Assembly (NCBI GenBank): GCA_027625915.1
Contig: JANTQA010000070.1
Coordinates: forward strand, 8,313,001 to 8,377,000
Length of the DNA stretch: 64,000 bases
Direction: 5' to 3'
DNA from: Anaeramoeba flamelloides
Taxonomy: Eukaryota; Metamonada; Anaeramoebidae
Shown: positions 13,001-24,554 of the stretch, in pieces
Numbering within the stretch: the stretch's first letter is position 1
Layout of the letters: the number at the start of each line of letters is the position of its first letter
The notes under the pieces: generated by a model
The model's input: the letters and a program-made list of their open reading frames with translations, nothing else
Told to the model about the DNA's origin: nothing
Databases searched by the model: none
Translations under genes and position numbers: made by a program

Positions 13001-13243
13001 TTTCAAGAAAAAATAAAAATACAAGATTTAAAAGTTTGTTTCCCAAAATACAAAGGTAAAAAAAATGTTGAAAAGGCATCCAAATATATTAAAAACGTGT
13101 TTTATAAAGCTGGTAAAAATCGTAAAAGAAGATTATATCATCAATTTACTGTTGGTACAAAAACTTCCGATATTGAAAAAGTTTTTGAAATTGTTGACAA
13201 AGCAGTTGCAAACGAAATTAAAAAACTTGGTGGAAAACTTTAA
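2401..13243 (+). CDS. Heterotrimeric G-protein alpha subunit, seven coding exons
   Basis: This is a GTP-binding switch protein acting with a beta-gamma dimer at the inner plasma membrane below receptors. Coding exons are 2401-2465, 2527-2618, 2778-2959, 8051-8205, 10526-10654, 12608-12686 and 12851-13243. They join in frame to 364 residues, the usual family length. The protein begins [10 protein letters not shown], fitting N-myristoylation on Gly2. The motifs in order are P-loop GTGDSGKTT, the helical domain, switch I NCRIATSG with the catalytic Arg, switch [18 protein letters not shown] with the catalytic Gln, FNKYD, and TVGTKTSD in place of TCAT. All introns are GT-AG. The first exon and its 61-bp intron rest on frame, the MG-x3-S/T pattern and the TCATTTTTTT box 44 nt upstream. 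The later exons are secure. There is no Cys near the C terminus, so no pertussis-toxin-type site is expected. Confidence 0.93.
3580..4897. mobile_element. Inverted-repeat element of about 1.3 kb in G-alpha intron 3
   Basis: Ends at 3580-3623 and 4852-4897 are imperfect inverted repeats; both contain GTTCTAAATGAATTCTTCAG or its complement. The interior from about 3640 to 4110 is matched, in reverse orientation, by 63160-63630. The 75-codon open frame at 3918-4145 lies in the matched part. No transposase signature is visible, so it looks like a non-autonomous DNA transposon. Confidence 0.55.
5210..5320 (-). repeat. Dispersed repeat, inverted copy of 11250-11360
   Basis: The reverse complement contains ATTCTATTCTGAGAGTGCGA followed by AGAATTTTGAAAA. 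The copy at 11250-11360 has ATTCTACTCTGTGAGTGTGA followed by AAATTTTGAAAA. Both sit in introns of the same gene in opposite orientation. The family is unknown. Confidence 0.45.
6660..7365 (-). mobile_element. Purine-rich MITE-like element, copy 1
   Basis: The reverse complement matches 31515-32148 over nearly its whole length. Shared landmarks are TTTTGACTCAC at one end, a homopolymer block, CTTCGAAAAGACAAATAATC, AGTGAAAGTTCAGTAATAAA and a final ACTCA-AAATTTTTGAAA end. The ends of each copy are roughly inverted. The long A/GA block makes misleading Lys-rich or Phe-rich reading frames. Confidence 0.6.
8798..10085. mobile_element. Foldback element with TCGCGA-rich arms in G-alpha intron 4
   Basis: The arms at about 8798-9035 and 9930-10085 are imperfect inverted repeats, each carrying iterated AATCGCGATA or ATCACGATA motifs. 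Complete TCGCGA palindromes occur twice in the left arm and four times in the right. The CpG-containing motif is otherwise rare in this sequence. The core, about 9150-9900, has a 75-codon open frame (9689-9916) I do not recognise. It lies in the 8206-10525 intron. Confidence 0.5.
10655..12607. other. 1.95-kb intron of the G-alpha gene
   Basis: The donor is GTATAA and the acceptor TTAATAG. It holds the repeat at 11250-11360 and a segment near 11895-11960 (containing AGTAGAATAAAACCCATCA) that recurs downstream of the gene at 13888-13945. The rest is AT-rich with no visible coding. Confidence 0.75.
11250..11360 (+). repeat. Dispersed repeat, partner of 5210-5320
   Basis: It holds the direct-strand form of the repeat at 5210-5320, centred on ATTCTACTCTGTGAGTGTGA. 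Confidence 0.45.
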
Positions 13244-15682
13244 GAAAAGTTGAATATTTTAAAAAAAAAAAAATGAAACAGATCAAAGAAAGATAATTCC
13301 TGTTTCCTTCTTTCATTCTATTTATTTTTTTTTTATTTTTTTTTAAATATATTTTTAAATATTATTGGACTTTTATTTTTATTTTTTTTTAATTATTTTC
13401 ATTATTTTTCAATAGAAACGTTTAAAAATTTTTGATTTTGATTTTTTTTTTTCAAAAGAATTTAAAAAAATCTGATTATACTTTTCATAAAATTGATGTT
13501 TCTTTTACAAAATATTAATAAAGAAAATACTGACTTTAATAAAAAAATTATTCCTATTTTCACTTTTTAGAAAGAATTGGAATACAACTAAAAACTGATT
13601 GCTTTTATTTTTATCTTTTTGAATTTAAATTCTCAACCATAATTTTTATTTCTAGTCAGAATATATATATAGATAGATAGGATTTTTTATTTTATAGAAA
13701 TCAATTATTATCACTCAATTTTATTTTAAAATAGTAAAATTTCTATTTTAAAAACCAATTATTATCATATTTTGTTTCAAAATTTTCCTTAAAACTCTAA
13801 AATCTAAATTTTATCAAAACTTTATTTCTGTAAAATTGGTTCAAAAAAAAAATCTAAACCACAATTGTTTTTAATAATTTAACTTTTTTGAATAATAAAT
13901 AAGAAAAGTAGAATAAAACCCATCAAAAAATGGTTGGTATCCGAATGTAACAAAATTAATTAATAGATTTTTAAACCTTTGAAAAAAATTTCGTGGTTAT
14001 TGTGATTTTATTATTTTTCAATCCAAATTTTGTCAAAATAAATTTATATTTTTTTTTTGACAAGTTTGGTTTTGCCTCAAAAAATCTTCGTTTTAACGTT
14101 TAAAACACATCAAACTTTACTGGATTTTTTTTTTAGGGTATTTACACCCCAAAATTGACCTAAAATACTTTCCTAAATAATTTATTCATTACAAAAGATA
14201 TTTTGACATCAGATAGAAAATTTGTTTTATCTATTGATTATCATTCAATAGTAATTTGAATTTGTTATTAGATAAATTGATGTTATATAAAAAAAATATT
14301 TAAATTAAAATTTAAAATAAAATAATAATTTTTTTCGTTGTTAAATTTGGTAGTTTTTTCAAGAAATACAATTTTCGATTTTAAATTATTTGACCAATAG
14401 TTCAAGTCAGATTAATAATTGATTTTTTTTTTTTATTTTTTTACAATTTTTTAATTTTTGACTTTTTAAAATCTAGGCATAAAATAAACAATATTATTGA
14501 ATAAGAGACTATATATCAGAACTTATTTTCGAAGAACTCGATTAATTTTTTAAGGATAAATTCAAATTTCACAAATATATTATTCAAAATTTTGACCAAA
14601 AACAAAAAATATTTTTTTCAGAGTTAGGATGATTATCTTGGAATAATATTTAAAATTTAATTCGTATATCTTTTTTTAATTTAGGTATGAATACTTTATC
14701 AAGTAAAGAATTATTTATTAAAATAATATCAATGTATTAAATAGAATTGTGAAACATTTTTTTTTTGTTTGTTTTTTTCAATTATTTTCTATTGCTTGAA
14801 TTGATGTTTTAGAAAATTATTCATATTAAACTTTTAATTTTAACACAATAAATAAATTTTCATTTTTCTTTTGATTTAATATTTATTGAAATTTTAAAAA
14901 AAAAAAAAAAATGAAAATTTCTCAATAGTAATATATTTATTTATTTATTTTTTTATCATAAAATTAACAAAATTATTAAAATAGTTATTAATAACAAATC
15001 AATGTATTGAGTTTTGAATTATAATTATTATAATAAAATTTTGAGTTTAAAATAATAAAAATAATAAAAATCTTTAAAAAAAATATAAAAATATATTATT
15101 ATTCTTTTTTCCAATTTCAAAAAAAAAATACAATTACATAACTAATTTGTTTTGAATTTTTTAACTTTTTATTTATATCAAAATCGGGATTAAAGATAAA
15201 TAATAATAAAAAATTATTAATTTAATATCATTTGAAATCTTTTATTTAAAACTTTTGAAAATTTAGGCAAATTCGAGGTGATAAGGTACATATAATATCA
15301 TACAATCGATTAATTACAGAATAAAATATGATTTTAAATATCCATATATTGATTATTTGATATTATATTTAAAAGAAATATCATGATAAGTAATAACTAT
15401 TAATTCAAATGGAGTCATGTTAAAAAATTGTAACAAAGAAGTTTTGATAAATATCCAAATTGCCACCAAACTTCAATTGATCTATTTTTAGTCATATTTT
15501 TTTTTAAAAAAAAATAACATGTTTTTTGAAAATGATTTTACTAGAACAAAATATCAAGTCTGATTTTAAAATGGTACACTATTATTAAATTTGTCTACAA
15601 TCCATATTTATTTTCATTATTATTTCGATTAAGGACATTTTTATTCTCTACAATATTAATTTTTTCATCTTTTTGATTATCA
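13244..15682. other. Convergent intergenic region between G-alpha and the BCAS3-like gene
   Basis: Both flanking genes end here. The sequence is extremely AT-rich, with runs of A and T at 13260-13400 and 14880-14910. It holds one copy (13888-13945) of the repeat also seen at 11895-11960. I see no gene or structured element. Confidence 0.65.
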
Positions 15683-18600
15683 TTATTTTTTTTCAACTGA
15701 TTTATTGGAATCTTGATTTAGATGATAATCAAGCACTTTATTAGAAACAATTAATTTATTTTTTTTATAATTTTTTTTTTCATAAATCAATTTGTTGAAA
15801 TATTCATTATCCTCATTATTCTTATTTGGGGTATTTGTGTAAGTCCCAACAGAAAATTGCTGAGAAATCCAAAGTGGGGGTAATAATTTTGTAGTTTTTG
15901 GTTCAAAATTATTTAAAATAAAATCTTCCATTAATTGCATCTTCTGGGGTTGTTTTTCATTTGATTGAAGTGTAACATTTGAATTTTTCATAATTTTTTG
16001 AAAACTTTTTGTTTTTTTTGATAAAAGAATTTGGTTTATTTTTAAATTTAATGTTGGCCAATTATTATGTCTTTGTACATTGTTTATTTGTACCCGGATT
16101 GGTTTGAGTGCTAGATAATTTTGTTTGTTATTTTTCTCTTTTTTACTTTCAAATTTCATTTTATAGGGCACAGTATCAAATTTTGTTAATAGCCCGTCAA
16201 AAGAGCATATGAATAATGTATTATTATTATTAAAAAAAGATGATAAAGAAAGTGGCAGTGGAGAAATTCCATCTTCATTAATGCTGTTTTTAGAATAGGT
16301 ATTTTTATTGTTATCCTTTCTCCATTTTATGACATTTTGTTTAATTTTTGCCAATGAATGTATTTCTTTGAGCTTTTTTTTAAGATCATTTTTCTTAATT
16401 TTTGAATTTATTATTGTGTTTTCCGAAATATTGCATTCAGTTTCATTTAAAGACTGAGCATTTTTGACATGTGTGTATGTTGTTGGCTTGCTCCCATCAA
16501 TATTAATAGGAAAAATATGTGTGGTTCCATGATTGGTAGAAATGGATACTAATTTTAAATTTGGGCTAAATGACACGTTTTGTATTAGTGCATCCGTAAA
16601 ACCCCTTCTTAAAATATAAATTAATTTCGGCTTTTCATTTCCCATTCTATAGATTCTGATTTGTGTCGACAATGATGATGTCATTAATAATTGTCCAGAT
16701 TGATCAAATTGTAAATATGAAATAATATGTTTATGCGCCTTAAAAGTGGTGATTTCTTTTCGGTTTTTAAGATCATAAATTGTAATGAGCCCCATTGATA
16801 TTTTTAATATTTCTCCAAATTTCTTTGTTTGATTTTTCATAATACTTTGATTGGTGTTACGTAGAATAATTGTTTCCAATAAATTCTCCAAGATTTTTTT
16901 AGAAGATTGGTATAAGTATTCTAAATAATTTGGATCTGGTAATTCTTTTTCTGGTGAAAGTGCTGGAAATGCACAAAATCTTTTCCCCAAAGCGAAGATT
17001 CCTGGATTGACTGGATTTGGGAAATATTGAATTTTCTGGATCAGTTTCATAGTTTTCATTTCAATAATATTAATCTCATGCTGGGTGGTGACAATAATCA
17101 AATCATTCGTGGAATCAAAATTATATATACTTGATGTAAACCTTAATACTTTATAAAATTCATTGGTTTTTAAAGAATATATTTTTAAACTGCTTCTTGG
17201 AAAATCTTCAGACTCATGAAGAGAAATTAAACCCAGAAATGGTTGATTTTGTTGGAGTTCATTCAGTTTTGTTTCGCAAATAAACTTTAAAAATGCAATT
17301 ATACCGGAATTATTCAATTTAAGAGAATATATTTATGAAAATTTTTAAGATTAATGAATTAGAAATAATCAATCTATTTATGGATTGTTTTTTAGATTTT
17401 TTTTTTTTTTCTTCATAAAAATTATTATAAAGTTGAAAATTATATTTTAAAATATCAAAAGTTTGTTCATTCCATTATTGATTGATTCAGGATGAGGAAA
17501 TTTTGTAAACGTTTATTATCACTATCCTATTCATAAATGAAAAAAATTGTTTCCAATTTCTCAAAATCAAGTTTACTATCAAATGGTCAGAAAAAAATAT
17601 AAAGATCCTTCACAAATCAATTAACAACTTGAATTAAAGATTTAATTTTGTTTTTGCCGATTGAATTTTGAGATCTAATTATATATATATATATATATAA
17701 ATTTGTGCTTTACTTCCTATAAAAAAAAATCAAAAAATTTGGATTAAAGAATCAATCCAAATCAACAAAAATAAAAAATAACTAATGAATAATATTACTC
17801 GATATTTTTTTTTAAACTCAAACATTTTATTTGAATTAATTTAAGTAAATAAATTTGAATCAAAAAAGATAAGAAAGAGATTGTCTCTCTAAAAAGTTTA
17901 GTATAGTACTGTAGTCAATGTGTAATGATTTAGGGAAATCCTTTAGTAATTAGGAAAAGTTTGAAAATTTTCTGATCTTCGTTTTTGGAATTCTAATTGA
18001 GGTGAATTAAGATGTATTTTACAAATTAATTAGACTGTAGAAATGTTATTAAAAGTTATTTTAGAACACTTTAACTAATTTTTTTGCGGAGATTGTAAAT
18101 CTCATAAATTTCAAAAGATGGCTAGTCTCAAGGATTTACGACGTTGGAACACATAATTTGGTTCCAAGAACCAGATAATTAGATCTAAATAGAGTTCAAA
18201 AAAAAAAGCCCATCATTTAATATGTACTTTTTGCAAATGAAATGAATCCTATTTCTTTGCTTAAAAACAATGTCTAAAATCAAACAGCGTTTTTGGTTTT
18301 GGTTTGAAAGAAAATCAATATCATTTTTAAAAAATAAAAAAACGTTTGATCTCTTTTTTCTTTGGAAAAAGAGAAAAGAGACCATTTATAGAAGATATTG
18401 TAAATGAGTAAAAAACATTTACAAATTTAAGAAAAAAAAAGAAAAAAAAAACATTTTTTTTACTATGTCAAGAAATTTTTAGAGGAATAGTTCAAAATCA
18501 TTCATTGTTAAGAACGCCAGGTGCATGTAGGTTTTTATGTTTGAATGTTTTTGAGAATTGGCTGACAAATGGAGAATAAAAGAGGAAATAGACTAATTGA

Positions 18601-20855
18601 AAAGATGAACGATCTAGTTTGTATCTGTAAAATTTATTAAAATTTTTGTCTCCAATGATAAAAATGTAAAATTTAACTTCAATGTTTTTGATAATTCATT
18701 GATTAGGAGAAAAAGATCCTTTGAAGAATAATTTCTTCAAAGTACCAATAAAAAATAACAAATTAGGTTTTATTTATTTGGTTTTTTTTTGTCTTGTTGT
18801 GTAGGTTAGATCCCGAGTTGAAAAAATACATAGCACCTCATATTGCTTCATGTGTACAACAATCACCTTTTATAATTCATCGTTTTGGATCTCCTTCCAA
18901 GACTCAAAATATGATATTGCTCTGGTGCTAAGATGATATTGTGAAGTTCGAAGAAATACGATGAATATCGTCTTATATCACTTCAAACAATATCATATTT
19001 TTCATTCTTCCATGTCCAAACTTGTCACCTAAAAAGGTGGTTGTTTCCAAATCAAACTAATAAACACCGATATTATTCGAAATAAAGATTCATTATTTAT
19101 CTTATCATTAGTAAGTGATAATAAAATTTGTGATTCTTTAACAAAATTTCTAAAAAAAGTTTAGAAATGAGGTGTGCCGTCGGGTGCCTTGTTTTTTTTT
19201 TTAATTTTAGAAATTAAAAGAAAATTTTTGAAATTTTCTCAATTCTTTTAAATTATGAAAAAGCTAAATGCGTTTTTCTTGGGGTTTTCTTGAGTTTTCT
19301 GTTTATTTGAAAAATCAATAGATTTTACTTAGGTTGTTTTGAGTTTTCGAATAATTTGGAAAACCTCAAAAAAACCTCGAACACTTCACAAATAAAATAG
19401 AAAACCTCAAGAAAAGGTAACGAAAATCTTGTGATTTTCCAAATAGAAAGAAAATTAAAAAAAAAACTAACTACACAGAGAAGAAAAGTAATTATCTCTC
19501 TTCAAAAATAAATCAAAAAAAATAAAATAGAGTTAATTTTTGAGATATTTTTATCATTTAAATTACAAAAAAATTTTAAAAATTGAAAAAAATGAAAAAA
19601 TAATTAATATTTAAAATTTACTTAAAAGATCAATGAGTTAACCTTCAAAAAGACATTTGGTATTTATAGACTATTAAATACTGGATTTAATGTTGATTGG
19701 AACAAGAAAAAAAAAAAAGCACATGTTTTATATTTTGAAACATGGGTTTTATGTTTTAGATATAGTTTTTTTGGCCACTGTAACTTTTAATAAATATTTC
19801 ATTTTTTAAACAAAAAAAGAAGTTGTTAATTTAAATTGAAGACCCAATACAGTTGTTTTAAAAAAGTGTGTACGTAATGTTTTTTAAGTGGAACTTAAAT
19901 CTGCCCAGTTTGAAGAACTTTATAAAATTTTTAGTACTCACTTTTTTACAATGGCTGTATAATTACTGAAAACAAAAAAGAATAATGGTGGCATTCGATC
20001 ACAATAGAAAAAGTTATTTTAATACAACTGCTTCACAAAAGTGAGTACCAAAAGTTTGAAAAATTGTTGCCCAAACAATTTGGTTCACTATTTGAATTCG
20101 TTTGGGTCAAGTAAAACTTTTTAAAACTTTAATTGCTCAATTAATTAAAAAAGAGGTTTTCTGTTCTACTAATTAAAATCAATTATTTTTCTGTGGATTT
20201 TGTAGCAAGGTAATTTGTTTGTCAAATCTCTCGAATTTAAAATGGCACAAACTGAAGACAAAAGCTTTTTTATAATTGTATTGGTTTTTTCTTTTGTGAA
20301 GAAAACGAAAAACAAAATTAAAAAAGATATTAAAAATTGAAAAAGAATTTCTGAAAAAGATCAATATGGTTACTGGGGAACAAGTTTGGTACTTTGAAAG
20401 AAGACACACCAAAAGAAAGTTTATTCAAGTAGCTTGTAGAAAAAAAAATGTTACAGAAAAAAAGAGAGTAAAAAATAAGAATGGACAAAAGAAAAAAGAA
20501 AAGAAATCAATACTTTTGCAGAACGAATGGCAACTGTTCGAATGGAAACTACTTCTCTAATATTGTTCCCGTCATTTAAATTCCAGACTTGTACACCATT
20601 GGAATAACAAACGATCATAAATTTTGATTTTTGATAAGTCTGATAATCAATTTTTAAAATTTGATCAGCATCTTTTGGTTTCTTATTTCGATCGATTGTC
20701 TTTTTAATTTTGGAAGGCAAAAAGCGACCTGCAAACTGAAAAGAATCAGCTACTTGTGGGATTTTATTCATTATTAGTTTATAGATTTCATTTTCTTGGA
20801 TTTTTAATTGTTTGGCTCTTCTTGAAAAAGTTGAAACCTTGATTTGTTTTGACAT
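15683..20855 (-). CDS. BCAS3-like WD40 beta-propeller protein (WIPI/ATG18-related)
   Basis: Two exons, 20855-20514 and 17284-15683, join in frame to 647 residues. BCAS3-family proteins are beta-propellers related to PROPPINs (WIPI/ATG18) that associate with phosphoinositide-containing autophagosomal membranes. The first exon has a propeller blade (SNGVQVWNLNDGNNIREVVS). The second has FLGLISL, SSLKIYSLKTNEFYKVLRF, a blade GLITIYDLKNRKEITTFKAH and the diagnostic ILRRGFTDALIQNVSFSPN followed by NHGTTHIFPINIDGSKP. LRRG occupies the PROPPIN F/LRRG position for inositide binding. The C-terminal 250 residues are Asn/Lys-rich and not recognisable. I chose the ATG giving MSKQIK because an initiator-like box lies 53 nt upstream; the frame stays open further upstream only through a TTG. 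The donor GTATTG and acceptor TTAAAG are in phase 0. Confidence 0.85.
18804..19000 (+). other. Unassigned coding-like, hairpin-forming segment inside an intron
   Basis: After a good acceptor-like TTGTTGTGTAG, a plus-strand frame reads LDPELKKYIAPHIASCVQQS and continues about 20 codons before a stop. Codon composition is more balanced than in surrounding sequence. Just downstream, ATGATATTG-TGAAG pairs with CTTCA-CAATATCAT. It could be a gene fragment, a structured RNA or chance. It is antisense to the host intron. Confidence 0.2.
19190..19450. repeat. Serial-hairpin repeat block, copy 1
   Basis: It holds inverted segments around GTTTTCTTGAGTTTTCTGTT, TCAATAGATTTTAC and AAACCTCAAGAAAAGGTAACG, which also occur in blocks at 24555-25095 and 48040-48305 and, more weakly, at 32360-32720. 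Confidence 0.5.
19660..19780 (+). repeat. Dispersed repeat shared with 33560-33700
   Basis: Both contain a run of A followed by GCA, then ATATTTTGAAA and GGTTTTATGTT with AACAAGA upstream. This is an old direct repeat of unknown type. Confidence 0.4.
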
Positions 20856-20900
20856 AGTTCTTGAAAAAGAATAATGTTGTTTACGAATTAAAAAAAAAAG

Positions 20901-20909
20901 AAAAAATGA
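20901..20909 (-). promoter_or_regulatory. Initiator-like TCATTTTTT box of the BCAS3-like gene
   Basis: On the minus strand this reads TCATTTTTT, with its C 53 nt before the chosen ATG at 20855. Confidence 0.5.
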
Positions 20910-21699
20910 TTTTTTATTCAATTATTTTTAAATCATAGTTTTCATTTGGAAACCTTTAAATATTTTGTTTTCAATTTATAATACTTGTTGGATATTTAAA
21001 ATCATGGATAAAATTTCTTTTTTCGTTATAGATCAAAAAGTTCCAAAATAATTTCTAATATTTATCCAATTAAAAAATTTTTGAAATTTTCTCGGTGAAA
21101 TAACGAACGAAACCAGAGATACAATTTGTTATTTTGGAATAAAGTGAGTAATTGTAAGAAAAAAATAGTTCTGATCATCTATTAAAAACAAACCTTTATT
21201 ACCAGTAGAGTAAATCGATATCAAATAATATTCAAAGAACTTGAAAATTATTTTATTTTATTGGGAATGTTGTTTAACAAGATTGTATAACCAAAGAATG
21301 AATAAATTAATAAGCACACACATTTTAAAAAAGTGTAAACTTATTTTTAACACATTTGGGTTTTTTTTATTTTCTAAAAGTCGACTTTTTTTTATTATTA
21401 AAATTATATTCTCGAAATTAAACTGCTATATCAAAGTTCAAATAGGAAGTGTAATTAAATCTCTAAATATGTCATTTCTAATTGACTGTCTCAAGAATTG
21501 TGTGTTTTTTCAACTAATAATAAATGAAGATTTGAGTTCAACAAATATGTGCAAAAAGTGATGTCTTAATATTAGAAGTTTTTGAAAAAATATTGTCTTT
21601 TATTCATTTGAAAATAACTACAATTAAATATGTTCAATTTTTTTTCCTTGGTTAAATTTAGAGAATAAAAGTATTAAAGAAAAATGGTGTATGGTTTTA

Positions 21700-22760
21700 T
21701 TCAGTTTCAAATTTTAGGCACAAACTTCAACAAAAATTAATGAACAAAAAAATCTCACAAAAAGTACATTTTTTGGAATTGTTTTTTCCCAAATTATTTT
21801 CCTAGAATCTGAATTTTCCATTGTTAAAAAAATTTGGGTCATTAAAAAAAATTGGGTCAGTCAAAAATTTGTTTTCGTTTTTTAAATAATAAATATTAGC
21901 AAAATGATTTTTGATCAAAGTAAAATTTTATGAACAAATCTTACATTTAATAAAAACCAAAGTCATTATCAATAATAATTTTCAAATGCAAAATTAAATT
22001 GTTGCATTTTAACCTTTTGGAATTACTGTGGAACTCTAAAAAACAAAAATTTATTTTTAATTGTAAACTTTACAAAAAATGTTAATTTTTTTTTATTGGA
22101 AAACATTACAAGATCAAGTTAATTATTGTTTGGGAAGACCAAAAATTAATAACAGTTTTGAATTAAGGTTTATCTATGAGGATTTTTAGAATTAAAATGG
22201 TTTCTGAAATCTTGAAATTTCGGTATTTTGAAGTTTTGATTGTAAACATAAGTGGAAAACAACCTCTTTCGAAAAAACATCTTTTTTTGGAAGAATTTAT
22301 GATTCAATTTGGTTTAAAAAGGATATTTAAGATTAACCGTGATAAATTTACGTTTATTAACAATGATAAATATCTTATTGAATTAATAGATTTTGATATT
22401 TCCTATTAAATAGTTCTCTTATTTTTAGTAAAGTTGACAATTAAAAATAAATTTTTGTATTTTAGAGTTCCACAGTAATTCCAAAAGGTTAAAATGCAAC
22501 AATTTAATTTTACCTTTGAAAATTATTATTGAAAGTGACTTTGGTTTTTATTAAATGTAAGATTTGTTCATAAAATTTTACTTTGATCAAAAATCATTTT
22601 GCTAATATTTATTATTTAAAAAACGAAAACAAATTTTTGACTGACCCAATTTTTTTTCATGACCCAAATTTTTTTCACAATGGTTTGTGCTTTAATTTGA
22701 GATTTTTATTGTTCCTTTATTTTCGTTGAAGTTTGTGCCTTAAAAGTGGAGCTGGTTATA
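21700..22760. mobile_element. Long inverted-repeat DNA element with arms over 320 bp
   Basis: The left arm (21700-22065) and right arm (22438-22760) are close reverse complements. The tips carry TTAGGCACAAACTTC and its counterpart GTTTGTGCCTTAAAAGTG, the same termini as the short elements at 41590-41785 and 52125-52320. The 372-nt core encodes a 77-codon open frame at 22176-22409 with no recognised motif, so it is probably not a transposase. It is a non-autonomous member of a TA-targeting (Tc1/mariner-like) family. Confidence 0.75.
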
Positions 22761-23929
22761 AATTTATGAAGATTTACATTTTATTGAATATTAGTTTCAA
22801 AAAGGTGAAAAAGGTTAGGTAAAATAGAAATTTTTTTTTAAAGAATAAAAATAGATAAAAAAAAAATAGATTAATAAATATTAAAATGTATAAAGATTAT
22901 TTTTATTTATAATTTGAGTTTACCTAAAGATTAAATTTCTCATTTTTCTTTTCAAATTATTATTTTCATCTTTACTTTATTTCGAATCTATTTTATTTTA
23001 TTTTATTTTTTCTTGTTTCCTTTTCAACCATTTTTTTAATGTTATGGCGAATAATTAACAAAATCTAAATTTCTTGAAAAGTCATATAATTTTAAAGTTC
23101 AAAACTACTCAATATGTTCAATGTTGGTATATTTTGTTTTTTTGGTTTTGGTTCCTATATATTTATCATTCTCTTGAGATAATTAAAAGTGTTGGTTACT
23201 AGTAAAATAAAATAATAATAATATTGTTAATGATTGGTAAATACAGATTCAATAAATGTGACATAAGTGCTACCCTAAAATTATCTATGGTATTCCATGG
23301 GGTTGAAAAATCAGTAAAGATAATTTCATATATTATAAATTGAATTGAAAGAAAAAAAAATTATTTAAGGATTTTACTTTTTCAAAAAATCTTATTTAAT
23401 TTTTTTAAAAAATGTCACTCCTTTTTTTAAATGAGAGAATATTTACAAAATATGCGTTATGATTTTTTATTTGTTTTTTTTTTTTAGCCCATATCTTGAC
23501 ACAAAATGGTTTCTTATAAGAAAAAAAAACAATTAGACGCCTTTAAAAAATAATATTGAAACATAAAAAATAATCACAGTATTTTAAAAATGAAAATTTC
23601 ATTTTTTGTATTTCATAAATATAAGGGGTGCAAGAGTTAATAATTGATTTAAATTAGATAATTATTGGATAGATTGTTTGATTTGAATTTTATAATATTG
23701 GTTGTGTTTATTTAATATTTATTTGAATTCCTTGTCTTTATATAAATTTTAGAAACTAAAAGAGTAAATGCTCCAAATAATTATTTTTGATGAAAAGTTG
23801 GTTTATGTAAATCATCTTTCAGTTAAGGAGGTGTAGTTTTTATGAGTGAATAGTATGTGGTTAAAGGTTTTTACCGAATATTAGAAGAAAATTTTCTTTT
23901 TGGAAATTTTAAAATTGAAATCTTTTTTT

Positions 23930-24192
23930 TTGTTACACTATTGAAAAAAATTTGGGTCTTTAAAAAAATTGGATAATTCAAAATTTGTTTTGTTTTTTTA
24001 AATAGTAAATATTGGCAAATAATTTTTGACCAAAGTAAATTTTATGAATAAATCTTACATTTAAGAAAAATAAAAGTCAATATCAATGATAATTTCGAAA
24101 AAAATATTATAATCCATTTTAACCCAATTCATGATTTATATTGGGCCTTAAAATCGTTCAAAGTTTGTGCCTTAAAAGTGGAACTGACTGTA
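23930..24192. mobile_element. Partial copy of the 21700-22760 element family
   Basis: It ends in GTTTGTGCCTTAAAAGTGGA followed by ACTGACTG-TA, the family terminus. The upstream part repeats the arm motifs AAATTTGGGTC, AAATTTGT and CAAAGTAAATTTTATGAA. Only one terminus is clear, so it is truncated or an isolated arm. Confidence 0.6.
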
Positions 24193-24554
24193 TATTAGTA
24201 TGAAAAAATAAAATTTAATTATTCAAGTTAAACAAAACTTCCACTCTTATTAATAGCTCATCATTATTAATAAAGTTTATCCACGGTATAATCAAAATCA
24301 CAGAACTTCAAATTAATGAGGCTTTTGTATTTATTATTATTAGTATAACGACTTATTTTAAAAAAGTGTATAGTCAACAAAAAAGGTCTTGTTTTGGTAA
24401 AAAATTCAAATAAAATCGATGTGAAGTTTAAATTTTTGTTTAATTCCACTTTGAGATTTTTTTTTGAATAGATAATAACTAGAAATTTTGAAAACACTTT
24501 TATCATCTAAAAAAGCTTAAATATGAAAAAAAAAAAAACAATGATAAATATGCC

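Larger units (their letters stand above)
17285..20513. other. 3.2-kb intron of the BCAS3-like gene
   Basis: On the gene strand it runs from GTATTG to TTAAAG. It contains a (TA)n run near 17680-17700, an ORF-like and hairpin-forming segment at 18804-19000, a serial-hairpin block at 19190-19450, and a repeat at 19660-19780 that recurs near 33560-33700. No coding exon was found. Confidence 0.7.

Noticed and set aside
20853-20921. Longer N terminus for the BCAS3-like protein
   Set aside because: The extension begins at a TTG, translates the promoter-like TCATTTTTT box itself, and is hydrophobic junk; MSKQIK is the better start.
22176-22409. 77-codon frame in the long inverted-repeat element as a transposase
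   Set aside because: It is too short and has no DDE/D or helix-turn-helix pattern that I can recognise.
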